A stretch of 25,804 bases of DNA, taken from positions 64,001 to 89,804 of IMG/VR virus record IMGVR_UViG_3300033143_004594. One strand, 5' to 3'. Positions within the stretch are counted from its first letter, which is position 1. Each line of letters opens with the position of its first letter. A program made the translations under genes and the position numbers. This stretch comes from a virus. The notes below the pieces were generated by a model. It was not told the origin of the DNA. It saw nothing but the letters and a program-made list of their open reading frames with translations, and made no database searches. Shown one piece after another: positions 5,831 to 13,561 of this stretch.

Positions 5831-7979
5831 CGAGCAGATCCTTTTTGTCCTCGGGCGCTATGTCCTGCCAAGTGTCACGGGCCTCAGACTCAGCGCCATC
5901 AGCATCTAAATCAACTTCTTCTACACGGGGGAGCGGGTCGCCATCCACCTCGACCCCAAACGGCCGAAGCGTATTAGCATCCATCTGTCTCGGGTCAATG
6001 TGCGGGCCATCCCAATCAAATTTTATAAGAGCCATGGTCCCGGCAAATCCCACGATAGTCACAGGCGTCCCCTCAGCGGTCTTAGCCCTGTCTCCAACCT
6101 TAAAAGTGCCATGCCAAACGATTGTGCTACCCTCAATATCATAGGCGTAATGAATCCCATCAATGGGGTCTCCGGCAAACACATCAGGATTAACAAGTTC
6201 GCCCGGATCTTGTTTTATCATCAAGCACAGGCGAGACCCAGGTACAAGCATGGTATATTTGTTCTCGGTATGCACCCATACCCAATCGTTGTTGCCGCTC
6301 CAATGAAGGATTGTGCCCATTTCACCAGAGTCAAGGAACATAACATAGTTGCCAACTTTGTATATGCTTTCAAGGTTAGCGTCTAGTTCAAGGTCTGTTA
6401 AGGCCCGCCCGTTATACATCGGCCAATAAGTTTCCTCGACATCTTCCCCGGTCTTGGAATCCGGTTCGATGTCGTCATATGTTTCAGTTTCGGGGATCTC
6501 GATCCCAATATACCCTTCAAGCAACGCCCGAATTTCCTCTCTGGAGAAAACGGGATTGCCGGGGACCATCTGATTAGGCGCTTGGTTCATTCCGTTAAGG
6601 CGGGCGATAGCCTGTGACAGCTTGTCGGCCGAGTCGATTTGGTAGCGCCGGGTTCGGTCAGTTTTCCATATAACTTGAACTAACACCCGTGGCGGGGCCA
6701 TGTAATTCCAAACCATTTCAATTTGTGACCGCATGGCAGCTACGGCCGTCTCCGCCTCGATGCTGCTGGCGATGTCGCTTTGAGTCATCGCGCCTTCACC
6801 GAGCCGAACCTCAAGGTGGGTGACATTAAGGTGGAAGGCCGCGGCCAGCGCGTCAACCCATTCTTTCCGCCAACCCTCGGCCGTATACCCGGCCGGCGGT
6901 TCGCCCCACGGAAGCATAGCGATCTTGCTGTTTTCCCCACGGGATCCGCCAAAGAAAACGCCAGGATAGAAATACATCTCCTGACCTTCACGTTCTTCCT
7001 CATAGGCTTCTAGCTGATCCCTGAACTGAGTCGGATAGTCCAAGCCAGAGATCCAGACAACGCCGCGCATGGGCTGATTGATCAAATGTTCCCAATCTTG
7101 GCGCTCGATAGCCATATACTTGATCATGTAGGGCGAAAAGCGCCATGCCCCTGATTGGCCGAAGCCAGGATACATATCGTTACGGCCACCGGCCTGATTC
7201 AGGACCTGGAAACCATAATCACGGTGGATGAGCACCCACACAGCTTCTTTAAGGTCGCTGCTATATTTGCTTATCCAGTAAGGATATTCGGAATTGCCGG
7301 TAGGATAGCAGGTAAGGCCGTCCAGCATCCACAGCCCCTGATTTTCCCGGAAAGCCTCTTGCTCGGTTCTTAGAACAAACATGCGCTTTCCAGACTTATC
7401 AAGACCTGGGATCTGCTCGGCTTCCATCCCATATTGATCCCAATTGTCGAAAGGGATCTCTCCAATCGGCAACTGAGCACCTATAGCACCTCGGTTGTCA
7501 ACCATCAGCGCACCCATATATAGCTGTACGAATTTAGACGCTCCGAATTGGCTGTCCTGAGCACGAGCCATGAGGTCCAAAGTCTTTTTCACCGGAGAGG
7601 TCCGGCCGCGTACAGTTGAAATCCAAGTGCCGACCATAGCTTGGACCTTGGTAACGATTGTACTTAGTAGGGTATTTACAATTGGGGATGTGCCGGAATT
7701 CGCCATGTAGCCCTCGACGAGGGCTCTTGATAGCATGTCATCCATGCCACAGGCATAGGCCGGCCAAAAAGCAATACCCGTTTCCTCATCATGAGCCAAT
7801 ACTGTGCCAACTCCTGGCACATGGCTAACGACGCCTTGGGCTTTAACAAACCCTTTATTCACAGCATCGAAAGGATGAGGCAACATCTTACCAGGACCAT
7901 AACTTGCTGTCGGTACGTAGATACCTAGTGAGGGATCTAGTACAAATCCAGGAACATTAGGGTCACTTGTTAGAGCCAT
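5802..7979 (-). CDS. Portal protein with C-terminal beta-barrel-like extension
   Basis: A 725-residue protein. I use ATG 7979 (MALTSDPNVPG); the TTG six codons earlier falls beside the terminator U-tract. It is called portal from its size, its position after large terminase, and features such as YPGVFFGG, LPWGEPPAGYTAEGWRKEW and a long central helix (AMTQSDIASSIEAETAVAAM), as seen in portal stems and wings. It would form the dodecameric DNA gate at the capsid vertex. Residues about 540-588 (YKVGNYVMFLDSGEMGTIL...) and 627-675 (FKVGDRAKTAEGTPVTIVGF...) look like two SH3/KOW-type small barrels beyond the normal portal length, followed by an acidic tail. No ribosome site precedes the ATG. Confidence 0.8.
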   Translation of the reverse strand: MALTSDPNVPGFVLDPSLGIYVPTASYGPGKMLPHPFDAVNKGFVKAQGVVSHVPGVGTVLAHDEETGIAFWPAYACGMDDMLSRALVEGYMANSGTSPIVNTLLSTIVTKVQAMVGTWISTVRGRTSPVKKTLDLMARAQDSQFGASKFVQLYMGALMVDNRGAIGAQLPIGEIPFDNWDQYGMEAEQIPGLDKSGKRMFVLRTEQEAFRENQGLWMLDGLTCYPTGNSEYPYWISKYSSDLKEAVWVLIHRDYGFQVLNQAGGRNDMYPGFGQSGAWRFSPYMIKYMAIERQDWEHLINQPMRGVVWISGLDYPTQFRDQLEAYEEEREGQEMYFYPGVFFGGSRGENSKIAMLPWGEPPAGYTAEGWRKEWVDALAAAFHLNVTHLEVRLGEGAMTQSDIASSIEAETAVAAMRSQIEMVWNYMAPPRVLVQVIWKTDRTRRYQIDSADKLSQAIARLNGMNQAPNQMVPGNPVFSREEIRALLEGYIGIEIPETETYDDIEPDSKTGEDVEETYWPMYNGRALTDLELDANLESIYKVGNYVMFLDSGEMGTILHWSGNNDWVWVHTENKYTMLVPGSRLCLMIKQDPGELVNPDVFAGDPIDGIHYAYDIEGSTIVWHGTFKVGDRAKTAEGTPVTIVGFAGTMALIKFDWDGPHIDPRQMDANTLRPFGVEVDGDPLPRVEEVDLDADGAESEARDTWQDIAPEDKKDLLDAEDEPGDD

Positions 7980-7985
7980 GCGGAC

Positions 7986-8015
7986 AGTGTACCACAAAAA
8001 AACCCGCGCCGTAAA
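7986..8015 (-). promoter_or_regulatory. Possible promoter for leaderless portal mRNA
   Basis: On the minus strand TTTACG (8015-8010), an 18-nt spacer and TACACT (7991-7986) end seven bases before the A of the portal ATG. Transcription would begin at the start codon itself. The -35 lies inside the terminator hairpin, so the match may be accidental. It is listed because the portal gene has no Shine-Dalgarno site to explain its translation. Confidence 0.3.
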
Positions 8016-8032
8016 GTGTTACGACGCGGGTT
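7996..8032 (-). terminator. Strong intrinsic terminator before the portal gene
   Basis: Arms 8001-8014 and 8019-8032 pair over 13 of 14 positions (one mismatch, 8009/8024) around a 4-nt loop. On the minus strand this is followed by an unbroken run of T (7 in all, two within the stem). It ends the unit containing terL, the PAPS-reductase-like gene and two small genes, only about 20 nt before the portal start. Confidence 0.85.
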
Positions 8033-8073
8033 GGAAAGAGAAGTAGGCATGAACTACCCACTATTTAATCATT

Positions 8074-8271
8074 TTACGGCGATTCCCGAATGACCGCAAC
8101 AACGAAATGGCGGCTGCAATAAGTGACTTCTCCAGTTTCCTTGGTCTTTGCCTTACACTCAGGACACAACACTATTTTGCCCCGCGGAAGACCCTGATAA
8201 CCCGGTGGCTGAGAACCACATATAGCGTACATCTTTTGAAGTTCCCCAAGTGCAATTGATTTACTTTCCAT
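8074..8271 (-). CDS. Zinc-ribbon-like microprotein
   Basis: A 65-residue protein that overlaps the upstream membrane-protein gene by 11 bp. It contains a Cys at about residue 18 (YAICGSQPPGYQG), a CPEC pair at 36-39 and CSRH at 52-55, enough for one zinc site. The ribosome site is weak (AGGGG further upstream), so translation probably depends on the preceding gene. It is the last gene before the terminator at 7996-8032. Its function is unknown. Confidence 0.6.
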   Translation of the reverse strand: MESKSIALGELQKMYAICGSQPPGYQGLPRGKIVLCPECKAKTKETGEVTYCSRHFVVAVIRESP

Positions 8272-8806
8272 TATTCCGCTTTCCCCTGGCCGCAGCCAGC
8301 ACCAGCACGATCACCATTATCGAAATGATACCGGCAAGAAGAAACCACACAGCCAGGGTTATATCATCACTCTCGGCCGTGAAGCTGGTCAAAGTAATCG
8401 CGGTTGGCACAAGCGGGGTACACCATGTAATGTGGGAGATACCTTTACCATCAGACTGTATGAGGATCGGCTCGGCCGGGGTCTGAGGTGTCTTGGGCGG
8501 CTCATAAATGAAAAGCTGGTCTCCTTCTATGCCCGCTTTCATGAACGCGGCCGAGATGGGCACATCGAAATTATCTAGTTGAACAAACCATGTCACCATC
8601 CAAACCTCTTGATCGTCATTCCAGTTCATACCGCCAATGTCAATGTACTCCGCTCCATACTCGAAACCAACCTCAAAATCCTGTCCATCGTAGGCCGCGG
8701 GATCGTACTTGGCTACCTCTCCCATGCCGTTCGGACAATCCATAGGTGCAAGCGGCTCCGGATCCTGCAAAAATAAAAAGGCTAACAAAATCAATAATAG
8801 TTTCAT
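8261..8806 (-). CDS. Secreted/membrane-anchored protein, function unknown
   Basis: A 181-residue protein starting behind AAAGGAGAAGTGAC. The N-terminus MKLLLILLAFLFLQDPEP is a signal-peptide-like segment. About residues 15-145 would lie outside the cytoplasm: acidic, with Trp and Tyr, and beta-like (DQEVWMVTWFVQLDNFDVPI). Residues about 150-172 (AVWFLLAGIISIMVIVLVLA) form a transmembrane helix followed by a short basic tail (RGKRNNGK). This topology suggests exposure on the host envelope. It lies between the PAPS-reductase-like gene and the terminator, as moron-type cargo. Superinfection exclusion or host-surface change is possible but unsupported by homology. Confidence 0.75.
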   Translation of the reverse strand: MKLLLILLAFLFLQDPEPLAPMDCPNGMGEVAKYDPAAYDGQDFEVGFEYGAEYIDIGGMNWNDDQEVWMVTWFVQLDNFDVPISAAFMKAGIEGDQLFIYEPPKTPQTPAEPILIQSDGKGISHITWCTPLVPTAITLTSFTAESDDITLAVWFLLAGIISIMVIVLVLAAARGKRNNGK

Positions 8807-8818
8807 GTCACTTCTCCT

Positions 8819-9802
8819 TTATTCGCACATTCCTCTCATATCACAAGATAGGGTATCGTCATCGTCTAACCGATGAAACAACTCATACTGTCGAGCACCC
8901 CAAGCGGTTTTGGACCATGCAACAATATCCCGGATTGTTGCTACATTCATCTTTTCGCCATCGGCCGTAGTTATTTCTTTAGTCCGCCATCGCTCGGGCA
9001 CTGTTTTCCTGGCAAACATAGACGAAAACATATTAGAATTATCGCTAAAATAGCCTTCCTTTGACTCAATGAAGTCAATACGCTCAGGCCGGTAATGAGC
9101 AATCGCCCTGATTTCCCGTTTGGATGAATTGATGCAAGGAAAACACCCAACTCTCCTAGCCCCCATATCATACAGCGGGTTTCTTGGCACACCGGTTGTC
9201 CTAACCCTTTGGATTAACTCTAAACGGGTCGTTAATGGGACACCCTCATCATCCTTTATTATTTCAACAACGTCCTCAACATCCAAGTATTTACGGTGCG
9301 CTTCCCAAATATCATCTAAGGACCATTCATAAATTGGCAAAAACTTGTCACACCCGTAGGTGTCATCATAATGAAATTGGTCCAAGTCTCCCCGGTCATT
9401 TGCACTATGCCCCTCTGCTTTACGAATACCGCTAAGAGCCAGGACTTTCCCTTTTTCTTTTAGTTCTTCAATATGTTTCATGGACGGAATAACTTTCAAT
9501 ATCTGAGTGCAAAACCGTGCTCTCCTTGAAGGAAACCGTTTTTTCTTTCGGGCCAGTTCATAAAAGCCAATACCTGGATCAATTGTCTGGATCGGGAATA
9601 CACGCTCTGAGAGCATCGCCAGATAATTGTATGTCAACACATCCTCATTATCGGTGTCACAGAAAGTGGCGACTATTCTTGAAGTAGGCCACCCACTTTC
9701 ATAAATGAGCCATAACAAGGTCGCTGTGCTATCTTTTCCCCCACTGATCCCGATATGATAGACATCGTAGTCTAGGGGATCAAATTCTTCGGGTCTAATC
9801 AT
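8819..9802 (-). CDS. PAPS reductase / DndC-like PP-loop enzyme
   Basis: A 327-residue protein. The start is ATG 9802, forming an ATGA overlap with the terL stop and preceded by AAGGA. The PP-loop SGGKDST at residues 20-26 binds ATP or a sulfonucleotide. RFCTQILKVIP and the late VGCFPCINSSKREI match phage members of the PAPS-reductase superfamily. Two Cys pairs (CFPC and the C-terminal CDMRGMC) could hold an Fe-S cluster as in DndC. Possible roles are sulfate reduction, DNA phosphorothioation or tRNA/nucleotide thiolation; the sequence does not choose between them. Tight coupling to terL means it is made together with the packaging motor. Confidence 0.85.
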   Translation of the reverse strand: MIRPEEFDPLDYDVYHIGISGGKDSTATLLWLIYESGWPTSRIVATFCDTDNEDVLTYNYLAMLSERVFPIQTIDPGIGFYELARKKKRFPSRRARFCTQILKVIPSMKHIEELKEKGKVLALSGIRKAEGHSANDRGDLDQFHYDDTYGCDKFLPIYEWSLDDIWEAHRKYLDVEDVVEIIKDDEGVPLTTRLELIQRVRTTGVPRNPLYDMGARRVGCFPCINSSKREIRAIAHYRPERIDFIESKEGYFSDNSNMFSSMFARKTVPERWRTKEITTADGEKMNVATIRDIVAWSKTAWGARQYELFHRLDDDDTLSCDMRGMCE

Positions 9803-11481
9803 GCCTTTTTCCTTATTCCGCCCATCCAAGTGTTTTCCAAGGCGTATGATAACATGAGGGCTTCCATCTCATCGGGCGAAAAGGTCAGGCGCTTTCTCAT
9901 GATCTGTTTGGTAGTAACCCGTATCAGATTTTTTCCCGTAATTTCATAATCAACCGCCTTCAATGAATCGTGTAGGCGTCTACAGGCTTCGTTGTAGGTT
10001 TCTGGCGGGATGGCTATTTCACCCTTCCTGAAAACAGTTCTTAACGTCCAATATGACTCATCTCGAAGCTGGAAGAACTCAGCATAATCCGCTTCAACGC
10101 CGGCGGTCCCGCGGGCTGACTCGGCCACCATCACCCGGACAGCAACGATCCGCTTCCGGGGCGTCTGTCTCCGTCCCCACTTGACCATATTGCCGGGGGT
10201 GCCGGCCCCAACGCCTGTTGCATCAACCTTACACATCTTGGCATCACGCCTAATATACATCCTAGCTGCTTTATCGGCCGCATCTGATGGGTCTGAGTCT
10301 TTCCAAAGTTCAGGAACATCAACCCACATGCCATACCGGAAGCAAGCAGAGTGATGGTCAGGACCGAAGTCGGCCACATCCAGCCCCATAGTTGGCTGAA
10401 TCCCGGCCGGCGGGGTGACAATACCATCATGGGCCGCTCTCATCAGTTCCCATTTAGACACGGCCATATCTATCCACTCATCCCATATCAGCCGATCCAC
10501 TCCGCCAGGGGGGTATTGGCCGAGGACCTTATACCAAAACTGGTTGTCAATAACGACTCGTATACCTGGGAGAAGCGGCGGGATTATTGTCCCATCATTC
10601 ATTTTCCCGGTGACACCATAAAGAAACTCGGGTATTTCCCAACAAGTGCTATTAACGTCCATGTCCAGGGGCTTCGGTTCGGTCCATAGATGGATACGTT
10701 CAACCGTTTTGGCCCTAGTGACCGCGCCGGGGATTATATCTTCCCCTGTCAGCACATTCGGATGGTCCAGGGCGCTCATTTCGATGACTAAGGCCCGCCC
10801 CTCTTTTTCCCGGCGATATATTTCACCGGATTTTTTCTTGGGGTTGTAGCAAATAATTTGTCTTGCCATCCCGCCCGACATGCACCCGTCCATACCTTTA
10901 TAAACTGGGTCCGGGATTCCGTCTCCTTCATCGGCTTCAAACACGATTACAGGAGCATGTTTACCTGACCATTTGGTTTCTATATCCTCATCACTACTGG
11001 AAACGGGTATCGTAACTCCAGTTATGAACTCTTTTGGATGCCGGGTAATGAACATCGAAGCCCGGATGTCATCATCGGCAAACAATTCGGGGAATTCTTT
11101 TGTTAGGGAATAAATCTCAGCCCATAACAGGCGTTTCAAGTTGGCTTCTGGCGGGGCTGTGGTTGTGTAAACCTGAGAGCCGGGGTAAGCCTTATATATC
11201 CATATAGCTAACTGAGCCAGCCCGAAAGTTTTGCCTACACCCGTAGCCGATCTTATATGCACGATCTCAGTATCCCGGACCGCTTCGAGCATTTCCACCT
11301 GCTTAGACCACAGGGTAGCGCCTAAAACCTCACTGACAAAGCCAACCGGGTCATCCTGGTAAATCTCATAGTTCCCGGCCGCATCAGGATCGAGCCCCTG
11401 GACAATCCCATCCCTGAAAAGATCGCCTATGGAAGGCTTCTTAGCTTCTTGTTTTAGCCTTTCTAGCTCATTCTGTTTCAT
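9799..11481 (-). CDS. Terminase large subunit
   Basis: A 560-residue motor and nuclease that pumps DNA into the prohead through the portal. The ATPase has Walker A RSATGVGKT at 77-85 and Walker B VIVFEADEG at 178-186. The RNase H-like nuclease has MGLDVADFG (D368), CKVDATGVGAG (D420) and a C-terminal acidic residue in SPDEMEAL (D537). The length is normal for the family. The start ATG 11481 lacks a clear Shine-Dalgarno site and no other Met is near, so the start is slightly uncertain. It follows the HGG-motif protein, the Lar-like gene and their small neighbours, and its stop overlaps the next gene by ATGA. Confidence 0.95.
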   Translation of the reverse strand: MKQNELERLKQEAKKPSIGDLFRDGIVQGLDPDAAGNYEIYQDDPVGFVSEVLGATLWSKQVEMLEAVRDTEIVHIRSATGVGKTFGLAQLAIWIYKAYPGSQVYTTTAPPEANLKRLLWAEIYSLTKEFPELFADDDIRASMFITRHPKEFITGVTIPVSSSDEDIETKWSGKHAPVIVFEADEGDGIPDPVYKGMDGCMSGGMARQIICYNPKKKSGEIYRREKEGRALVIEMSALDHPNVLTGEDIIPGAVTRAKTVERIHLWTEPKPLDMDVNSTCWEIPEFLYGVTGKMNDGTIIPPLLPGIRVVIDNQFWYKVLGQYPPGGVDRLIWDEWIDMAVSKWELMRAAHDGIVTPPAGIQPTMGLDVADFGPDHHSACFRYGMWVDVPELWKDSDPSDAADKAARMYIRRDAKMCKVDATGVGAGTPGNMVKWGRRQTPRKRIVAVRVMVAESARGTAGVEADYAEFFQLRDESYWTLRTVFRKGEIAIPPETYNEACRRLHDSLKAVDYEITGKNLIRVTTKQIMRKRLTFSPDEMEALMLSYALENTWMGGIRKKA

Positions 11482-11509
11482 GAAATAGTGTGTCCACTTC
11501 TATCCGCAA

Positions 11510-11707
11510 TCATAGTAATGCCCCTTCTGTCTTCGGCGCATCTGTAACATTGTTCCAGTTTTTAATCGCCCATGCCTTGCTTGGTGACAATATGCCCGAC
11601 TTACCACAGCGACACCTTACAAACCATTCTATCACGAAGAAATCTTCCTCAAGGGTTTTTATCTCTGGCATCTTGCCACAGGAGCAACATTTCATTTTAG
11701 GCATCAT
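11510..11707 (-). CDS. Lar-like restriction alleviation protein
   Basis: A 65-residue zinc-ribbon protein with CCSC at 7-10, then FVRCRCGKSG at 29-37 and a C-terminal AIKNWNN (47-53). This order matches the Lar family (Cys pair, WxV-x-C..CG, then AI..WN), which in the Rac prophage modulates type I restriction. The second pair is CxC rather than CxxC. It starts behind AGGGGGCGCTGCT and lies 28 bp upstream of terL. Anti-restriction is a family-based inference; many phage Lar-like proteins are untested. Confidence 0.75.
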   Translation of the reverse strand: MMPKMKCCSCGKMPEIKTLEEDFFVIEWFVRCRCGKSGILSPSKAWAIKNWNNVTDAPKTEGALL

Positions 11708-11764
11708 AGCAGCGCCCCCTGTTGGTAAAACCCGAGCGCAAGGGGCGACTGGGTATTCAGCATG

Positions 11765-11890
11765 TCATTCACAATCGCACGGATAGCACTCGCAACACGG
11801 GCAATAATAAACGACATAATACCGCGGGGGGTCATAGTATAAATAAAGATAAATCAGGACCGCGATCCAAAAACCCATGCAAAGAAACAT
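11765..11890 (-). CDS. Cysteine-tailed single-pass membrane microprotein
   Basis: A 41-residue protein starting at ATG 11890 behind AAGGGGGACTAAA; a start 66 nt earlier would overlap the preceding gene much more. Residues 1-19 (MFLCMGFWIAVLIYLYLYY) are a transmembrane helix. The C-terminal tail, YYCPCCECYPCDCE, has six cysteines in 14 residues and looks like a metal-binding or disulfide knot. A lipid-anchored or redox-active envelope peptide is possible. It belongs to no family I know. Confidence 0.65.
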   Translation of the reverse strand: MFLCMGFWIAVLIYLYLYYDPPRYYVVYYCPCCECYPCDCE

Positions 11891-11891
11891 T

Positions 11892-12140
11892 TTAGTCCCC
11901 CTTCTTACGCCCCTTCTCATATTCACGTAAATTCTTGGGCCACATACCCAACGCATACCACCGGCCGATAGCTTGGCTCATAGTCAACTCTGTATCTGGA
12001 CCATCACCCGGCCACTGTTCGGCCGTCACCTCATGCTGTACCCGTATCAACACGAAGTAAACCAAGTCACGAGGCATTAACCCTGCCGTGGCCCGAAGCA
12101 ACTTTACTACCATTTTCCTGTAAGCACTTTGATTACCCAT
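11892..12140 (-). CDS. Small basic protein, function unknown
   Basis: An 82-residue protein whose start overlaps the stop of the HGG-motif gene as TAATG, so it is translationally coupled. It is probably all-helical: basic N-terminal half (RKMVVKLLRATAGLMPRDLV), a central acidic part (QWPGDGPDTELT) and a basic C-terminal tail (REYEKGRKKGD). It lies between the HGG-motif protein and the Cys-tailed peptide upstream of terL, so a packaging accessory role is possible. No family is recognised. Confidence 0.65.
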   Translation of the reverse strand: MGNQSAYRKMVVKLLRATAGLMPRDLVYFVLIRVQHEVTAEQWPGDGPDTELTMSQAIGRWYALGMWPKNLREYEKGRKKGD

Positions 12141-13315
12141 TATTCTTCCTCATCCACAATATCGGCTTCAATCAACTTCGGACCTTTCTTACCTGCCATC
12201 TGGCCTTGCATCTCTCTAAGAAATTCATTCCTGATCCTGACAGGAGATGAGTTCTCTAGCTTGCCATTAAGAGCCAACGTCCAAATATAGTTAGCCGCGG
12301 CCGTGGCTGCATCCCGGATGCCAACCAACATCTCTTGCTGGAGCATATACATCTCCTGAACGGAGATGCTTTGCTGAGCATCAACAATGCGCTTACGCTC
12401 AGCGTCTGTCAGCCGTCCTATCCTGGTTGTTATCTTTCCAAACTCATCCCAACGCCGGTAATCGTCAATAGCTGAGCCCATGAGTTCTTTAATGTCTATG
12501 GTAGCCAAATGAATACGGGCGAAATTATCCTCAGCCAGGGCGCTTTCAATCTCTGCTACAGCCCGCCCCATTCCCGCGGCAATAACCATATAATCCGTAT
12601 CACCCATCTGGCTCATCAGCTGGGCATTTCGAGCAGCCAGAGCCGCGATCTCAGGCGCTACGGATAGATAATTCTCATCTGTCACCGCCTCAATATACAT
12701 TTCTCGAAGCTGACCGTTAAGCATCTCGCCGTATACTTTGAGCCGGCCGGAAGCCTTTTTCCCGTCTCGAAATGCGCCAACAATATGCTTTCCACCATGA
12801 ACCCCACATCGACCAGAGGCAATAGGAGTACGGTTGCAAAAGCGACGGGCAACGCCACATTTCGGACAATACATAATCCCCGGTCCTGCATAAGGCGTCC
12901 GGCAATTCTCGCCGTCTATCGTGGCTCGACACTGTTTTATGAGTGACCCACACACTTTCTTGCCAGCCGGAGCAAACATCCCTTCATAGAACCCCATGAT
13001 TTCCTGAGCAGCCAAATATTCATAATCCTTCAGGAAGCCGCGCATGTATTGAAAAAACCGTTTCATATCCGTCTTGAACGCTTGGGATTCTTCCAATAGG
13101 GGACGATGATACCGGGCCAGCGCCCGCTCCAGATTGTCTACCAATTCAAGGACATGCTCAGTGTCCAGGTCAAGTTCAAAAAGAGCCCATCTAAGCGCAT
13201 CGGCCGCAGCATCAGGATCGTATCTTTCAAGCAATACCACGGCCTTGTCGAGCAAGTCCCAATCTTCTTCTGGCAGCTTCGCAGCTAACTCCGCAATTTC
13301 TTGTGAGGTACTCAT
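12140..13315 (-). CDS. HGG-motif zinc protein in small-terminase position
   Basis: A 391-residue protein. I start it at ATG 13315, which forms ATGA with the upstream stop; an earlier in-frame start would lie inside that gene. Residues 1-110 are helical and acidic. Residues 120-175 hold many Cys (C122, C129, C138, C150, C153, C160, C170) and SGRCGVHGGKHIVG (168-180). The C...RCxxHGG element occurs in phage proteins next to large terminases that seem to act as small-terminase-like DNA recognisers. The rest is long helices with DAERKRIVDAQQSISVQEMY. A role in pac/cos recognition is inferred from motif and position. It is unusually large for a small terminase. Confidence 0.55.
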   Translation of the reverse strand: MSTSQEIAELAAKLPEEDWDLLDKAVVLLERYDPDAAADALRWALFELDLDTEHVLELVDNLERALARYHRPLLEESQAFKTDMKRFFQYMRGFLKDYEYLAAQEIMGFYEGMFAPAGKKVCGSLIKQCRATIDGENCRTPYAGPGIMYCPKCGVARRFCNRTPIASGRCGVHGGKHIVGAFRDGKKASGRLKVYGEMLNGQLREMYIEAVTDENYLSVAPEIAALAARNAQLMSQMGDTDYMVIAAGMGRAVAEIESALAEDNFARIHLATIDIKELMGSAIDDYRRWDEFGKITTRIGRLTDAERKRIVDAQQSISVQEMYMLQQEMLVGIRDAATAAANYIWTLALNGKLENSSPVRIRNEFLREMQGQMAGKKGPKLIEADIVDEEE

Positions 13316-13557
13316 AATAATTCCAATGCCATCTGCTTTTGCCGCGGCTGTAGTGGCCAGAGCCACCCATTTTTAGTAAATATATCGAACATATAGAGTA
13401 TCACGATTGGATGATCATTCTCCCAAATAGCATACATAGTATCCATATATTTGATGCCTTCATCCTCGGTATATTTGAGAGCCTGATAGAAATCAGAAAA
13501 TGTCGGATCGTCATCTTGGGGATAATCTACTGCACCTACTCGATACTTGTTTGCCAT
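13312..13557 (-). CDS. Small acidic protein, function unknown
   Basis: An 81-residue protein. The start is ATG 13557 (MANKYRVGAVDYPQDDD), with GGGAG about 9 nt upstream; starting earlier would overlap the preceding gene by 70 bp. It is acidic and aromatic (FSDFYQALKYTEDEGIKYMD, then IVILYMFDIFTKNGWLWPLQ), suggesting a small alpha/beta fold. It is ATGA-coupled to the HGG-motif protein downstream, so both are made in fixed ratio. No family is recognised. Confidence 0.65.
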   Translation of the reverse strand: MANKYRVGAVDYPQDDDPTFSDFYQALKYTEDEGIKYMDTMYAIWENDHPIVILYMFDIFTKNGWLWPLQPRQKQMALELL

Positions 13558-13561
13558 TTCG

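Noticed and set aside
11708-11764. Terminator in the 57-nt gap before the Lar-like gene (CGCCCC and GGGGCG)
   Set aside because: Imperfect pairing around a loop and no T-run; could be an ordinary leader.
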